A stretch of DNA of 64,000 nt from Albidovulum sp. bin36 (GTDB taxonomy: Bacteria > Pseudomonadota > Alphaproteobacteria > Rhodobacterales > Rhodobacteraceae), in assembly GCA_002238565.1 (NCBI GenBank), contig MPMP01000008.1:1-64000 (forward strand). Reading direction: 5' to 3'. Positions within the stretch are counted from its first letter, which is position 1. Each line of letters starts with the position of its first letter. Under the pieces are notes generated by a model. That model searched no databases. It was not told the origin of the DNA and worked only from the letters and a program-made list of their open reading frames with translations. Shown one piece after another: positions 30,215 through 39,968 of the stretch. A program made the position numbers and the translations under genes.

Positions 30215-30240
30215 GCTGCGGGGCACCTAAGCCCCGCAGC
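30215..30240 (-). terminator. 10-bp perfect hairpin between binding-protein gene and downstream dehydrogenase
   Basis: gctgcggggc-acctaa-gccccgcagc. Confidence 0.6.
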
Positions 30241-30248
30241 TACATTTG

Positions 30249-31280
30249 CTAAAAATCGAAATCGTCTACGTTTTCGGCCGTGAAGATAAATGGGTCACCT
30301 AGCAGGATGGTGTCCTCGCCGATGAACTGTAAATCCCCGAGTCTGCCGGCCGGCATGGACGCGTCTCCTCGTTTCACGGTGCCGTCGTGCAGCGCCTGTG
30401 CAATGTAGATTGCTCCGTAGCCTATGTCGATCGGGCTCCAAAGCGCAGCTTCCGTCAGCGAACCGTCCTTGAGGTACGGGCGGATAAGGCTGGGAACGCC
30501 AAGACCCGTAACCGCGACCTTGCCTTCCAGTCCAAGCTGCTTGACAGCTTCAATTACTCCGGGCGTGGCGATACCGGTTACGGTGAAAACGCCAGTCGTG
30601 TCGGGATTGCCTTGAAGGTAGTTGAGAGTGACGTTCTTGCTCTTCTCGAGGTCTTCATCGCCGGGCAGGGTCGCCATGAAATTCATGCCGGGATAATTCG
30701 CGGCGGCATATTCCTTGAGTTCCTTTATCCAGCGGTTCTGGTTCGGCGCAGTCAGGACGGCCGTTACAATCAGGAAGTCTCCCTCGGTGGTTCCGGCGGA
30801 GCGAACCATCATTTCGACGAAGGTTCGTCCCATTCCTTCGAAAGTGGCCTGGTTCAGGAACAAGGACCGCGCGTCGGGATTGACATCAGCATCCCAGGTC
30901 ATCGTTACGATCCCGGCATCCTGAGCTCTCTTCATTGCAGGCGCCAGCGCATCCGGGTCGTTTGCAGAAACCGCGATAACGTCGAACCGTCTTCGAACGA
31001 ACCGATCAATAATGTTCGCCTGTTCGGTGACATCCGCGCCGACCGGACCGTTGAACTCAACTGTAACTCCCAGTTCCGCCGCAGCTTCCTGCGCGCCTTG
31101 ATTGGCGGCAACAAAGTACGGATCGCTGGTAAATTTCGGTATCAGCCCTATAGTGATCCCCTGTGCCGAAACTGCAGACGCGCAGGCGATCGCGAGCCCC
31201 AATGCTGAAGCAGCGAGAAGAGCTTGTCTAATCTTCGATCCAATCAAGCCGAAGAGTTTTAATAACCCAATAAATTGCAT
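30249..31280 (-). CDS. Sugar ABC transporter periplasmic substrate-binding protein
   Basis: Signal peptide then ITIGLIPKFTSDPYFVAANQGAQEAAAELGVTVEFNGP; VIAVSANDPDALAPAMKRAQDAGI. Confidence 0.9.
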   Translation of the reverse strand: MQFIGLLKLFGLIGSKIRQALLAASALGLAIACASAVSAQGITIGLIPKFTSDPYFVAANQGAQEAAAELGVTVEFNGPVGADVTEQANIIDRFVRRRFDVIAVSANDPDALAPAMKRAQDAGIVTMTWDADVNPDARSLFLNQATFEGMGRTFVEMMVRSAGTTEGDFLIVTAVLTAPNQNRWIKELKEYAAANYPGMNFMATLPGDEDLEKSKNVTLNYLQGNPDTTGVFTVTGIATPGVIEAVKQLGLEGKVAVTGLGVPSLIRPYLKDGSLTEAALWSPIDIGYGAIYIAQALHDGTVKRGDASMPAGRLGDLQFIGEDTILLGDPFIFTAENVDDFDF

Positions 31281-31633
31281 GATTCCTCCTTTGGATAACT
31301 TTCATTAGTCTGTGCAATGAATCTAAAGTTCGCACGACATCCGAGCGCGCAAACTAACTTGAATTGTCATTTTAGGCAACCGAGGCTGAAACATTCGTAT
31401 TATCCAAATTTTGGCGGACAATATCCGGCATTGATGCGCGCCTTTCGAAATTCAGGTCGGACATGCTCTCGCCTATGGCTGCAACCGGCAATGGACTCCA
31501 AGGCCAATATTGGGGCCGACTGGAATCTGCGCGATCAGGGAGGCAAAGGAATTTTCAGTGCGCCGCGGTCCGCGGCAATCCGCAAATCGGTCGGCAAGGC
31601 GGCGAGCGCAACCGTACTTCGGACCGCGATTCC

Positions 31634-31717
31634 AAATTCAGGTGTCCTGACTTCGGGTTTTTCGCCTGCCAACTGCCATGAACCCTTTTTTCCCGGTTCG
31701 GTCCCGCTCCCGGGCAG
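31634..31717. repeat. 84-bp dispersed repeat, copy 2
   Basis: aaattcaggtgtcctgac...cccggttcggtcccgctcccgggcag; near-identical to copy 1 at 20452-20535. Confidence 0.8.
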
Positions 31718-31982
31718 CCGCGGCCCCGATCGCCCTGAGCTTGTTCGCCGCCCGCTACAGGGTCGACCGGCCGATGCCGAACGCGGCCTGAAGAGCCCCG
31801 CGCCGAACGCCGCTCTCGGCGAACTTGGCGACCCGCAAAAGCATCGCGCCGCGGTCGCTCTCGTCGTGAAAGTCGGGGCTCGAGGTTGGAGAATTACACG
31901 GTCCGGCCGTCCGCGAAGGCGAAGGAGAAGGAGGAATTGACGATGCGGACGGTATCCGGAGGGTGAATGGGGAGAATGTTCA
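31717..31982 (-). pseudogene. Decayed N-terminal (helix-turn-helix) fragment of a transposase-like ORF
   Basis: Minus strand reads MNILPIHPPDTVRIVNSSFSFAFADGRTV*FSN and, in a shifted frame, FHDESDRGAMLLRVAKFAESGVRRGALQAAFGIGRSTL*RAANKLRAIGA with in-frame stops. Confidence 0.5.
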
Positions 31983-32555
31983 TGGGCTTCGCCGCGCTAA
32001 TTGCAGGTTCATATTATATTGCCGTATTCCGATGCTCCCGCCACGCCTCAAATCCGCAATTCGCCCTTCTATTGCTAGAAAAATCCGCTTTCGGACAACT
32101 AGAAATCAATCCGCGAGGTCAGGATGTCTGAAAATGTTCATCTCGCTGCGACAGGCCCTCGGAAATTTCGACGGCGGTAGAACGATTGTTCCGCTCCGGG
32201 CATTTCGAGATTCGCGGTCGGCCGGGTTTTCTTCGAATTTTTCCGGAGGAGGGGCGCCGATGGTTTCGGCGAATAGAATTTCGATGCGCAGTTCGAATCG
32301 ATCGAGCGGAACTAGATTGCGCGCCGCGGATTCGGCGCCGGCTAACGCTGCTCCCGGGCGCGCGCATCGGGCTTTGCTCGCCGCGGTCCGACCCGGAATA
32401 AAGTCGCGCGGCTTTTTTGCGCGGCGGCGATTCGCTGGCAATATGGACCGAGAACCGGCCGGTCTCATTCGCCTATCTTTGGTTTTGCTGGCCAATACCA
32501 TTCAGTTTGGATAAAGCATAGGCTAGCCGCCAAGGGGTGCCGCAAGGATTGATCG

Positions 32556-35500
32556 ATGGAGCTTTTTTCTAGCAAGAATCGGGCCTTCCACCTTGGCCCG
32601 TATCCACTGGAAAAGCTTGCCCGCGCCAGCTCGGATTTGGACTTGTCGGGAATTCCGGATACTCCGCTGCCCAACTACGCGCCCGACCATCCCGATTCGC
32701 TTGCGCATGCAATGGGACGCTACGCCGCGATGATGGATACCGTGCGCGACGGTGCCGTCGCGCACGGAAAGGCCGATATTCCCGACGACCCGTCGGAGAG
32801 ATCAAGGCACCTAAAGGCCGCGGGGTATTACTTCGATTGCTCAATGGCGGGAGTTTCGCGCCTAGCGCCGAGCCATTTCTTGAACGAGCCGCGGCGAAAC
32901 CCGGATATCGAGGGAATCAGAAGGGAATTGGAGGCCGGGCAGCCGACTAGCTACGCCGCTGGCGTGGATGCCATTTACGCCGATATTCTCGCGGCCTCGC
33001 GAAATACTCCGAACCCGGTCCCTCACCACGGCCATGCTCTGGTTTTTCTTGTCGAATTCGCGCGCGAACCCGCCGAAGGCGAACCGGGCACCGAGTGGTT
33101 CCGCGGCACTCAGCTCGAGAGGGCGTCGCTGCTGGCCTCCAACACGGCGGTTGTCATCGCCAACTACATCAGGATGCTGGGATACGAAGCGCGAGCTCAC
33201 TCGATGTCGACTTCGGATGTCGACTTGTACAAGCTAAGCGTGTCGGCGGGCTTGTGCGGCATGGTGCGCGGACGGCTTTGCAACGCATTTGCGCGTCAGG
33301 GCTTCGGGCTCGCCGCCGTAACGACAGACCTCGAATTGGAGCCGGACAGGCCGCTGGCGAGGAATGCGGGGCGCGATGGCTTACGCAGCCACGGTCCGGA
33401 TTGGTGGCTTGGCCGCGGACTTGGCAAGCGGGCCGCTACCGAGATACCGTTCGCCAAGCGCGAATTCAGGCTGGGTCCGCACCCGTTCGAAAACCAGAGG
33501 CGCGTCGATAGCCCGACGACCTTTATCGACGAAGAGAGAGTGCCGAGGTTTCCCAAGCGCGCGGATTTTTTCGCAAGAGCTCTATTCGGCGACATGGGCC
33601 CCGCGGTTCAGGATGCCGCGAAGGGCGGGCACTACGTCATGAAAAGTCCGATTGGAGCCTGCGCAAGGCGCGCCCTCGGCGCTCTCCTCCTGCTTCAATT
33701 CGGCGACGCCCGGAATCCGCCAGCCGAAGATTCCGCCGACCCGGCGCGCAACGCCGACAACATCAAGGGTGCTTCCTATTATTTGACCACCGACGCCGTT
33801 GGTCTCTCCCGAGCGCCCGAATGGGCCTACTATTCCCATGATTCGGGCGGAAATCCGCTGTCTCCCTACCACGAAAATGCGATTTCGATGCTGTTCGACC
33901 AGGGATTCGACACAATGGAAGGCGCTTCCGGCGACGATTGGATATCGGTCGCCCAGTCGATGCGAGCCTATTTGAGGTTTTCGCTCGTCGGAGGCGTAGT
34001 GGCCGAGCAGATTCGCCGGAAGGGATTCTCGGCGCGCGTGCATTCGGTTCTCGACAGCGAAGTGCTTCAGCCGCCGCTATTGCTTCTGTCCGGGCTCGGG
34101 GAGGTTAGCAGAATAGGCGAAGTTATCCTCAATCCCTATCTAGGCCCGAGGCTCAAGGCCGGTACGGTAACGACATCGATGCCCATGAGCCACGACAAGC
34201 CAATCGATTTCGGCCTCCAGAAATTTTGCGAATCCTGCAACAAATGCGCGCGGGAATGTCCGTCGGGAGCGATCACCGCAGGTCCCAAGCTGATGTACAA
34301 CGGCTATGAGATCTGGAAATCGGACGCCGAGAAATGCACCCGGTACCGGCTAACGAACTCGGCGGGCGGCATGTGCGGCCGCTGCATGAAAACCTGCCCG
34401 TGGAACCTTGAAGGCCTGTTTGCCGAAGCGCCGTTCCGATGGCTGGCGAGCAACGTGCCGCGAACTGCCAAAACGCTCGCGAAACTCGACGACCGGCTGG
34501 GAAGGGGATCAATAAATCCCATAAAGAAATGGTGGTGGGATATCGAGCTCGACCGGCAAAAAGGGGCCTATGTCAAGGCGAAGTCTACGAACGAGCGCGG
34601 ACTGCAAACAAGCCTGGACCTTAAATACGAAGACCAAACGCTGGCGGTTTACCCTGCCGACACGATGCCGCCCCCGTACCCGCTCGCGCATCCTCTGGAT
34701 CGTGAAGAAGGGATAGAGCGATACAAAAGGCTGCTGGCGCCCGAAGAGTATCTGGACCGTCTCCGCCGCGGCGAATCCGAGGATTTGGCTCCCGCTCCGA
34801 AACCGCTGCGCGGACCGCCGCCGGTCGTTCCGGTGGTCGTCGCCAAGCGCGAGGATCAAGCGAACGGAATCGCGCGTTTCGAGCTTTCGGGAAAGCACGG
34901 CGAGTCTCTGCCTCGCTTCGAGGCGGGCGCCCATGTCGATGTGGTCGTCGCGCCCGAGTACCAGCGACAGTTTTCGCTGGCGGGCGACCCGGAGGATCGA
35001 TCCAAATACGTGCTCGGCGTGCAGCAGGAATCTTTGGGCAGGGGCGGTTCCGAATTGATGTTCAGGATTTTCCGGGAAGGTCGAAAAACATTCGTGTCCA
35101 GGCCGAGAAACCAATTCCCGCTCGACGAAAGCGCCAGTTTTTCACTTCTAATGGCCGGCGGCATAGGCGTAACTCCGCTGATCTCCATGGCCTACAGGCT
35201 TCACAGAATCCGCAGGCCCTTCGAACTTCACTACAGCGCGCGTTCCGCGGATTCGTGCGGCTTCGTCGATGAATTGCGAAACTCGCCGTGGTCGGACCGT
35301 GTCGCGTTCCATTTCTCGTCCCAGGGCGGACGGCCCCGGCTTGCGGATATCGTCCCGAGCTATCAGCCTGGATTCAAGATTTACGCTTGCGGGGGCAGCG
35401 GCTACATGGACGCGGTCTTCGATGCCGCGGAGGCGGCTGGCTGGCCGGAGGACGCTTGCCTAAGGGAGTATTTCTCGGTTCCCGAACTTCCCGAAAAGGA

Positions 35501-35771
35501 GCGATGGCCTTTCAAGCTTCGTCTGGCTTCAACCGGAATGGAAGTCGAAGTGCCCGCCGAGCATTCCGCCGTGGAAGCGCTGGCGGAGCGCGGGATATTT
35601 GTGGAAACGAAATGTTCCGACGGAATTTGCGGCGTCTGCGCGACACCGCTAATAGACGGCGAGGTCGATCATCGGGACTACGTTCTATCCAAAAAGGAGC
35701 GCAAGGAAAAAGTAATACTTTGCTGTTCGCGCGCTGCGGAGGAGAACGGCGAGCTAGTCGTCGGTCTATAG
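32556..35771 (+). CDS. Self-sufficient (catabolic, non-membrane) reductive dehalogenase fused to a flavin/NAD(P) and plant-type [2Fe-2S] reductase
   Basis: RdhA-like B12 domain; two ferredoxin motifs CESCNKCARECPSGA and CTRYRLTNSAGGMCGRCMKTCPWN; FNR-like RQFSLAGDPEDRSKYVLGVQQE and MAGGIGVTPLISMAYRL; C-terminal CSDGICGVCATPLIDGEVDHRDYVLSKKERKEKVILCCSRA. Confidence 0.88.
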   Translation: MELFSSKNRAFHLGPYPLEKLARASSDLDLSGIPDTPLPNYAPDHPDSLAHAMGRYAAMMDTVRDGAVAHGKADIPDDPSERSRHLKAAGYYFDCSMAGVSRLAPSHFLNEPRRNPDIEGIRRELEAGQPTSYAAGVDAIYADILAASRNTPNPVPHHGHALVFLVEFAREPAEGEPGTEWFRGTQLERASLLASNTAVVIANYIRMLGYEARAHSMSTSDVDLYKLSVSAGLCGMVRGRLCNAFARQGFGLAAVTTDLELEPDRPLARNAGRDGLRSHGPDWWLGRGLGKRAATEIPFAKREFRLGPHPFENQRRVDSPTTFIDEERVPRFPKRADFFARALFGDMGPAVQDAAKGGHYVMKSPIGACARRALGALLLLQFGDARNPPAEDSADPARNADNIKGASYYLTTDAVGLSRAPEWAYYSHDSGGNPLSPYHENAISMLFDQGFDTMEGASGDDWISVAQSMRAYLRFSLVGGVVAEQIRRKGFSARVHSVLDSEVLQPPLLLLSGLGEVSRIGEVILNPYLGPRLKAGTVTTSMPMSHDKPIDFGLQKFCESCNKCARECPSGAITAGPKLMYNGYEIWKSDAEKCTRYRLTNSAGGMCGRCMKTCPWNLEGLFAEAPFRWLASNVPRTAKTLAKLDDRLGRGSINPIKKWWWDIELDRQKGAYVKAKSTNERGLQTSLDLKYEDQTLAVYPADTMPPPYPLAHPLDREEGIERYKRLLAPEEYLDRLRRGESEDLAPAPKPLRGPPPVVPVVVAKREDQANGIARFELSGKHGESLPRFEAGAHVDVVVAPEYQRQFSLAGDPEDRSKYVLGVQQESLGRGGSELMFRIFREGRKTFVSRPRNQFPLDESASFSLLMAGGIGVTPLISMAYRLHRIRRPFELHYSARSADSCGFVDELRNSPWSDRVAFHFSSQGGRPRLADIVPSYQPGFKIYACGGSGYMDAVFDAAEAAGWPEDACLREYFSVPELPEKERWPFKLRLASTGMEVEVPAEHSAVEALAERGIFVETKCSDGICGVCATPLIDGEVDHRDYVLSKKERKEKVILCCSRAAEENGELVVGL

Positions 35772-36043
35772 GCGGATTCGAAAAAAGAATTGCGCAAATC
35801 CGGAATTTCGAGCCGAATCCATTCAAGCCGCGTGCAATGCATCGTCCCGGAGAGCCTGGAGCCGCGACGCTTAGGAACGGCTCTCGAATTCGCGAGTGGA
35901 TCTATGGCTGCCATTGCTTGGTTCGGAGCGCGCGACGATTTCGCTATGCGGGCGATTCGCCTGATTGCCAGTGTTCCGAATTCTCTTTACCCCACCGGCC
36001 TGGAACAATAGTAAGAGGATTCATTGAAAACTCGAGAAATCCA

Positions 36044-37024
36044 ATGCCCGACAAATCGCTAGAGAGAGTAGCTGTAACCGGTAAGATTGTGGATGCCAGG
36101 TGGCTTGAAAGAAAATTCTCGAACAAGTTCGAAGTTTTCGAAATGAACCATTCCGAAGCTGCCAGCTGTCCGGAATCGGTGGCATCACTGCGCGCATTGA
36201 TCGGAAACGGCGCGTCTGCAGCGGAGATCGACAATTACCCAAGTCTCGAGATCATTGCTCAATTCGGCGTCGGCTACGAAAATGTAGATGTCGCATACGC
36301 GGCGGAGCGAGGAATCGTTGTAACGAACACGCCGGGAGTATTGTCCGACGAAACGGCCGATACGGCAATGGCGCTGCTCCTGAACGCGGTGCGGGAGTAT
36401 CCTCGCGCCGAGGCCTACATGCGCGCGGGCAAATGGCGGAATGAAGGGGATTATCCGCTTACGCCCGGTACGCTTAGGGGAAGAAAGGCCGGAATTTTCG
36501 GCTTGGGACGAATCGGCAAGGCCGTTGCGACTAGGTTAACCGCATTCGGGATTCCCGTAAGCTACTGCGGGCGCTCCAGGCAGGCCGATGTAAATTATCC
36601 GCATTTCGAGCGCCTGGTTGATCTAGCCCATTCGGTCGACACTTTGATAGCGGCGGCTCCCGGGGGCGACGCTACTCGACATGCCGTCAATGCCGAAGTC
36701 TTGACGGCCCTCGGTCCGAATGGAGTGTTCGTCAACATTGGCCGGGGAACAGTCCTGGATGAGTCCGCATTGATTGCGGCTCTTTCTACCGGCGCGATAA
36801 TGGCGGCGGGCCTCGATGTTTACGATCGCGAGCCGGATATAAATCCGAAGCTTTTTTCATTGACCAACGCGTGCCTGCTGCCGCATGTCGGGTCCGCGTC
36901 GGTCGCGACCCGTCGAGCCATGGCGGACTTGGCCGCTTCGAATGTCGTGTCCTGGATCGAAGAGGGCAAAGCCCTGACGCCGGTCGCAGAAACTGCTCAT
37001 CTTGCTGTGAGGAGCGGCAGCTGA
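36044..37024 (+). CDS. D-isomer-specific 2-hydroxyacid dehydrogenase
   Basis: GVGYENVDVAYAAERGIVVTNTPGVLSDETADTAMALLLN, GIFGLGRIGKAVATRL, VNIGRGTVLDE; internal ATG 36044 taken as start. Confidence 0.9.
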   Translation: MPDKSLERVAVTGKIVDARWLERKFSNKFEVFEMNHSEAASCPESVASLRALIGNGASAAEIDNYPSLEIIAQFGVGYENVDVAYAAERGIVVTNTPGVLSDETADTAMALLLNAVREYPRAEAYMRAGKWRNEGDYPLTPGTLRGRKAGIFGLGRIGKAVATRLTAFGIPVSYCGRSRQADVNYPHFERLVDLAHSVDTLIAAAPGGDATRHAVNAEVLTALGPNGVFVNIGRGTVLDESALIAALSTGAIMAAGLDVYDREPDINPKLFSLTNACLLPHVGSASVATRRAMADLAASNVVSWIEEGKALTPVAETAHLAVRSGS

Positions 37025-37047
37025 CACGGTCTTGCGCGAGGGAAAGC

Positions 37048-37440
37048 ATGGCGAAGCGGCACATCCACCCATATGAAACTCGCTACCATGCGAAGGCGAC
37101 TTATTCAAAAGCAATTCGCGCAAGCGGCGATTTCGTGTTTATGCAGGGTCAGGTCGGCGTGGATGATGACGGCAGGCTTGTGGGAAAGGGAGACCCTGGG
37201 CTGCAGGCGGACCAGGCGTGCAGGAATATCGAGCGCTGGATGAAAGAGGCCGGCGGCGAACTGTCCGACGTATGCAAATTGACCGTCTACGTAACCGACA
37301 TCTCGTATCGCCCCGCCGTGTACGAATCGATCAATCGGTGGTTTGACGAGGTTATGCACTGCAGCACGGGAGTCGTCGTGAGCGGCTTGGCCGATCCGGA
37401 TTTTCTTGTTGAAATAGACGCGATCGCAGTTATCGATTGA
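37048..37440 (+). CDS. RidA family protein
   Basis: YSKAIRASGDFVFMQGQVGVDDDGRLVGKGDPGLQADQACRNIERWMKEAGGELSDVCKLTVYVTD. Confidence 0.88.
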   Translation: MAKRHIHPYETRYHAKATYSKAIRASGDFVFMQGQVGVDDDGRLVGKGDPGLQADQACRNIERWMKEAGGELSDVCKLTVYVTDISYRPAVYESINRWFDEVMHCSTGVVVSGLADPDFLVEIDAIAVID

Positions 37441-38289
37441 AAGTGCGTTCAAGGCGTGTCTGCTGGCGCTTTTTCCTATTGAACGCGCGACCGGCATCCT
37501 CGTCCAATGATCCCATCTTTCGCCAAGTTCGGAGAGTCCGAATCAACTAGGCTGGAAAAAGCGGCTGGATTCCGCGTTCTGGAAATGGAGAGCGGAAGAT
37601 CTGGCGTTGATTTCTGCCCGGCGCATTGCTCAGGCGGCTGATGTCGATGACTGCGCAGAAGTGCCGGGAATGGCCAAAATCCAGCCTGTTCAAGTAACCG
37701 CCACGAATTTTGATCCGCGCCCTCAGTTATACAAGCCGCCGGCAAAGTGCTTTATCTGAAAGCCTTGATCCGAGGAAACCGGGAAAAGTCGGCATCGGGC
37801 CAACTGCCCAAAAATTGTTTCGAAGTGCAATTCAATGCGAAATGATTCTGCTATCTCGCCGGGCGTACGAATTCGTGCAATGGAAACGAAGCAGCGCCAG
37901 CTGGCTTGCTCCGCGACCTGAACTGGATTTCGACTATTGCATGCCGTCCGACGCAATACCGGGAATCCGGCGATTGAAAGCTACGGAGCTGACAAAGCTA
38001 CCGAAGTTGAAGTTCTGTTTCCAATATTCGCAATGATTCTTTCAATTTGCCTTCTACCTCGCGGGAAAACCCAAAATTATTCCTGATTACAATTCCGCGT
38101 ATGCCGAATTTTGGCCGCGCCGCTCGCGGATTCGCCGCCTGAATTCCTGGATAGCCTAGTACGGAATGCTTTTTCGAGACCGGAACCGCTGAAACGGCGC
38201 CCGGGAGTGCGCCCTCGATCGCGTTCGGGTGGATTCGCGTTCTTCAGGAGTGAATTAACGGGCCGGTGCCGCCGAGGCGCATCGGATTT

Positions 38290-38631
38290 AGCGGCTGTAG
38301 CGCGCCGCTTGCCCTTCATGGAGTGGCAGGTGCTCCGAAGCGCCGCATCGGCATTGCCGATGACGGTGTTCGGCCAGACGAATTCCTTGACGCGAACGGA
38401 AGCCTTCCCGCCGCCGGTAACGACCGGGACGCGCAGGCAGCCGGCGGTGGCGACCGCGCCGAAGCATGGCGGACCGTCGCTGTAGACCCTGCTTAACGGG
38501 GCGACGCTCCGGCGGCACCGGTTCTCGATCGCCTTCAGGCGGAAGCCGGCCACAACCTGGAGCTTGATCCTGTGCGGAAGCCAATCCTCTGTCGTCTCCA
38601 GGGCCGCCGCGAACGGCGACTTCCCTTTCAC
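38290..38631 (-). pseudogene. IS1595-like transposase fragment
   Basis: MKGKSPFAAALETTEDWLPHRIKLQVVAGFRLKAIE...VYSDGPPCFGAVATAGCLRVPVVTGGG...FVWPNTVIGNADAALRSTCHSMK; frame lost afterwards. Confidence 0.6.
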
Positions 38632-38795
38632 CCCGCGCCTCCTGATTTTTTCGGAGTGGTCGCGGGTAAAGCGTTATTGACACGACGGAATTGTCAATCA
38701 ATAGTTCCCGTTTAAACGGTTGCTTTAAAGACGGCCGAGATGAGGCGCGGTTAGTTCAACTGACTGTCTTGGATTCCAACGCTAGAGTGTGAAAT

Positions 38796-39968
38796 ATGAA
38801 AACCACAATCCAATTTACAGGTCGGTCGCTCGTTGTGCTTGCCGCCGCTTCGGTTTCGGCGTGCGGCGGAGGCGGGTCCGGCCCGGCGCCGGTAATGAAT
38901 GCGCCTTCGGCGCCGATGGTCGCGGGCTACGATCTAAGCCTTGGAACGCCGTCTACGGAAGAGGCCGCGCGAAAGGCGCTCTTCGGAGGCGTATTCGAAG
39001 GGCTGCCGTATTATTCTCCAGACGAAGAAAAATTCGCCGACGTGAGCGCGGCGAATCAGGAACTGAATTCGGAAATCGAGTATTTGCCTGTAGCCGCGTA
39101 CGACACTCGAGCGGACAAGGCATGGGAGCTGGGATGGACCGGTAAGGGCGTCAAGGTTGGAATTTTGGACTATTTCAATTCAAACAATACAATAGATTCT
39201 CACGGCGATTGGGTTTCCGTCGTGATCCATTCGGTCGCGCCGGAAGCCGAGCTCGGTTTTGAAAGATTGGATGAATATCCTAGGAGAAGCGCCATTTTCA
39301 ACCAGTATGAAGCAGGCAGAAAGTTTGAAGAAAGCGGCTTCGACATTATTAACAATTCTTGGGGAATATTCAGATTCACTCGTGATTCCGACGGTAACGT
39401 CACTCCATCTGAACTCGAAGATTTCGATCAACTCGCTTCCGATTTCGCGGAGCAGCTAATTCAAGAATCTTTGACCGACGACGATGCCGACGATGATCGC
39501 GAAAACGTGCTGTGGATATACGCCGCGGGGAATTCCGGTAGGGTTTGCAAGCCTCGAACAGTCGACTACTGCAATTTTTTCGGTGCTGTCGAGATCGAGC
39601 TCAATGAACGCGACTACACGGGCGTAAATCAATTGATCTGGGTTGGAGCGCTCGAGGACGAAGATAGCGAGGAACTCGCCGAATACAGTCTCGAAGCGGG
39701 ACAATTGGCGAGCAGCTTCATTGTCGCGCATGACGATGTTCTGGCTATTGGCGATGCCGCCGGAACGTCGTTCGCCGCGCCGAGAGTTTCAGGCGCCGCC
39801 GCGTTGCTGAGGCATAAGTTTCCGAACTTAAACGGCGCCGACCTAAAGCAAGTGTTGCTTCAGACCGCGGAAGACCTGGGACCTGAAGGGGTGGACAGCA
39901 AGTTCGGCCATGGAAGGCTGGATCTGCTCAATGCGCTGAGTCCGCAAGGATCGCTTAGACCGAAATGA
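38796..39968 (+). CDS. S8 family (subtilase) serine peptidase, probable lipoprotein
   Basis: Lipobox LAAASVSACGGGG; VKVGILDYF (Asp), DSHGDWVS (His), INNSWG, AAGNSG, GTSFAAPRVSGAAALL (Ser). Confidence 0.85.
   Translation: MKTTIQFTGRSLVVLAAASVSACGGGGSGPAPVMNAPSAPMVAGYDLSLGTPSTEEAARKALFGGVFEGLPYYSPDEEKFADVSAANQELNSEIEYLPVAAYDTRADKAWELGWTGKGVKVGILDYFNSNNTIDSHGDWVSVVIHSVAPEAELGFERLDEYPRRSAIFNQYEAGRKFEESGFDIINNSWGIFRFTRDSDGNVTPSELEDFDQLASDFAEQLIQESLTDDDADDDRENVLWIYAAGNSGRVCKPRTVDYCNFFGAVEIELNERDYTGVNQLIWVGALEDEDSEELAEYSLEAGQLASSFIVAHDDVLAIGDAAGTSFAAPRVSGAAALLRHKFPNLNGADLKQVLLQTAEDLGPEGVDSKFGHGRLDLLNALSPQGSLRPK

Noticed and set aside
30387-31208. 273-aa ORF antisense to the sugar-binding protein
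   Set aside because: Shadow of a well-supported secreted binding protein.
35288-36043. N-terminal extension of the hydroxyacid dehydrogenase ORF overlapping the dehalogenase
   Set aside because: The family-like sequence starts at ATG 36044; the extension is out-of-frame dehalogenase sequence.
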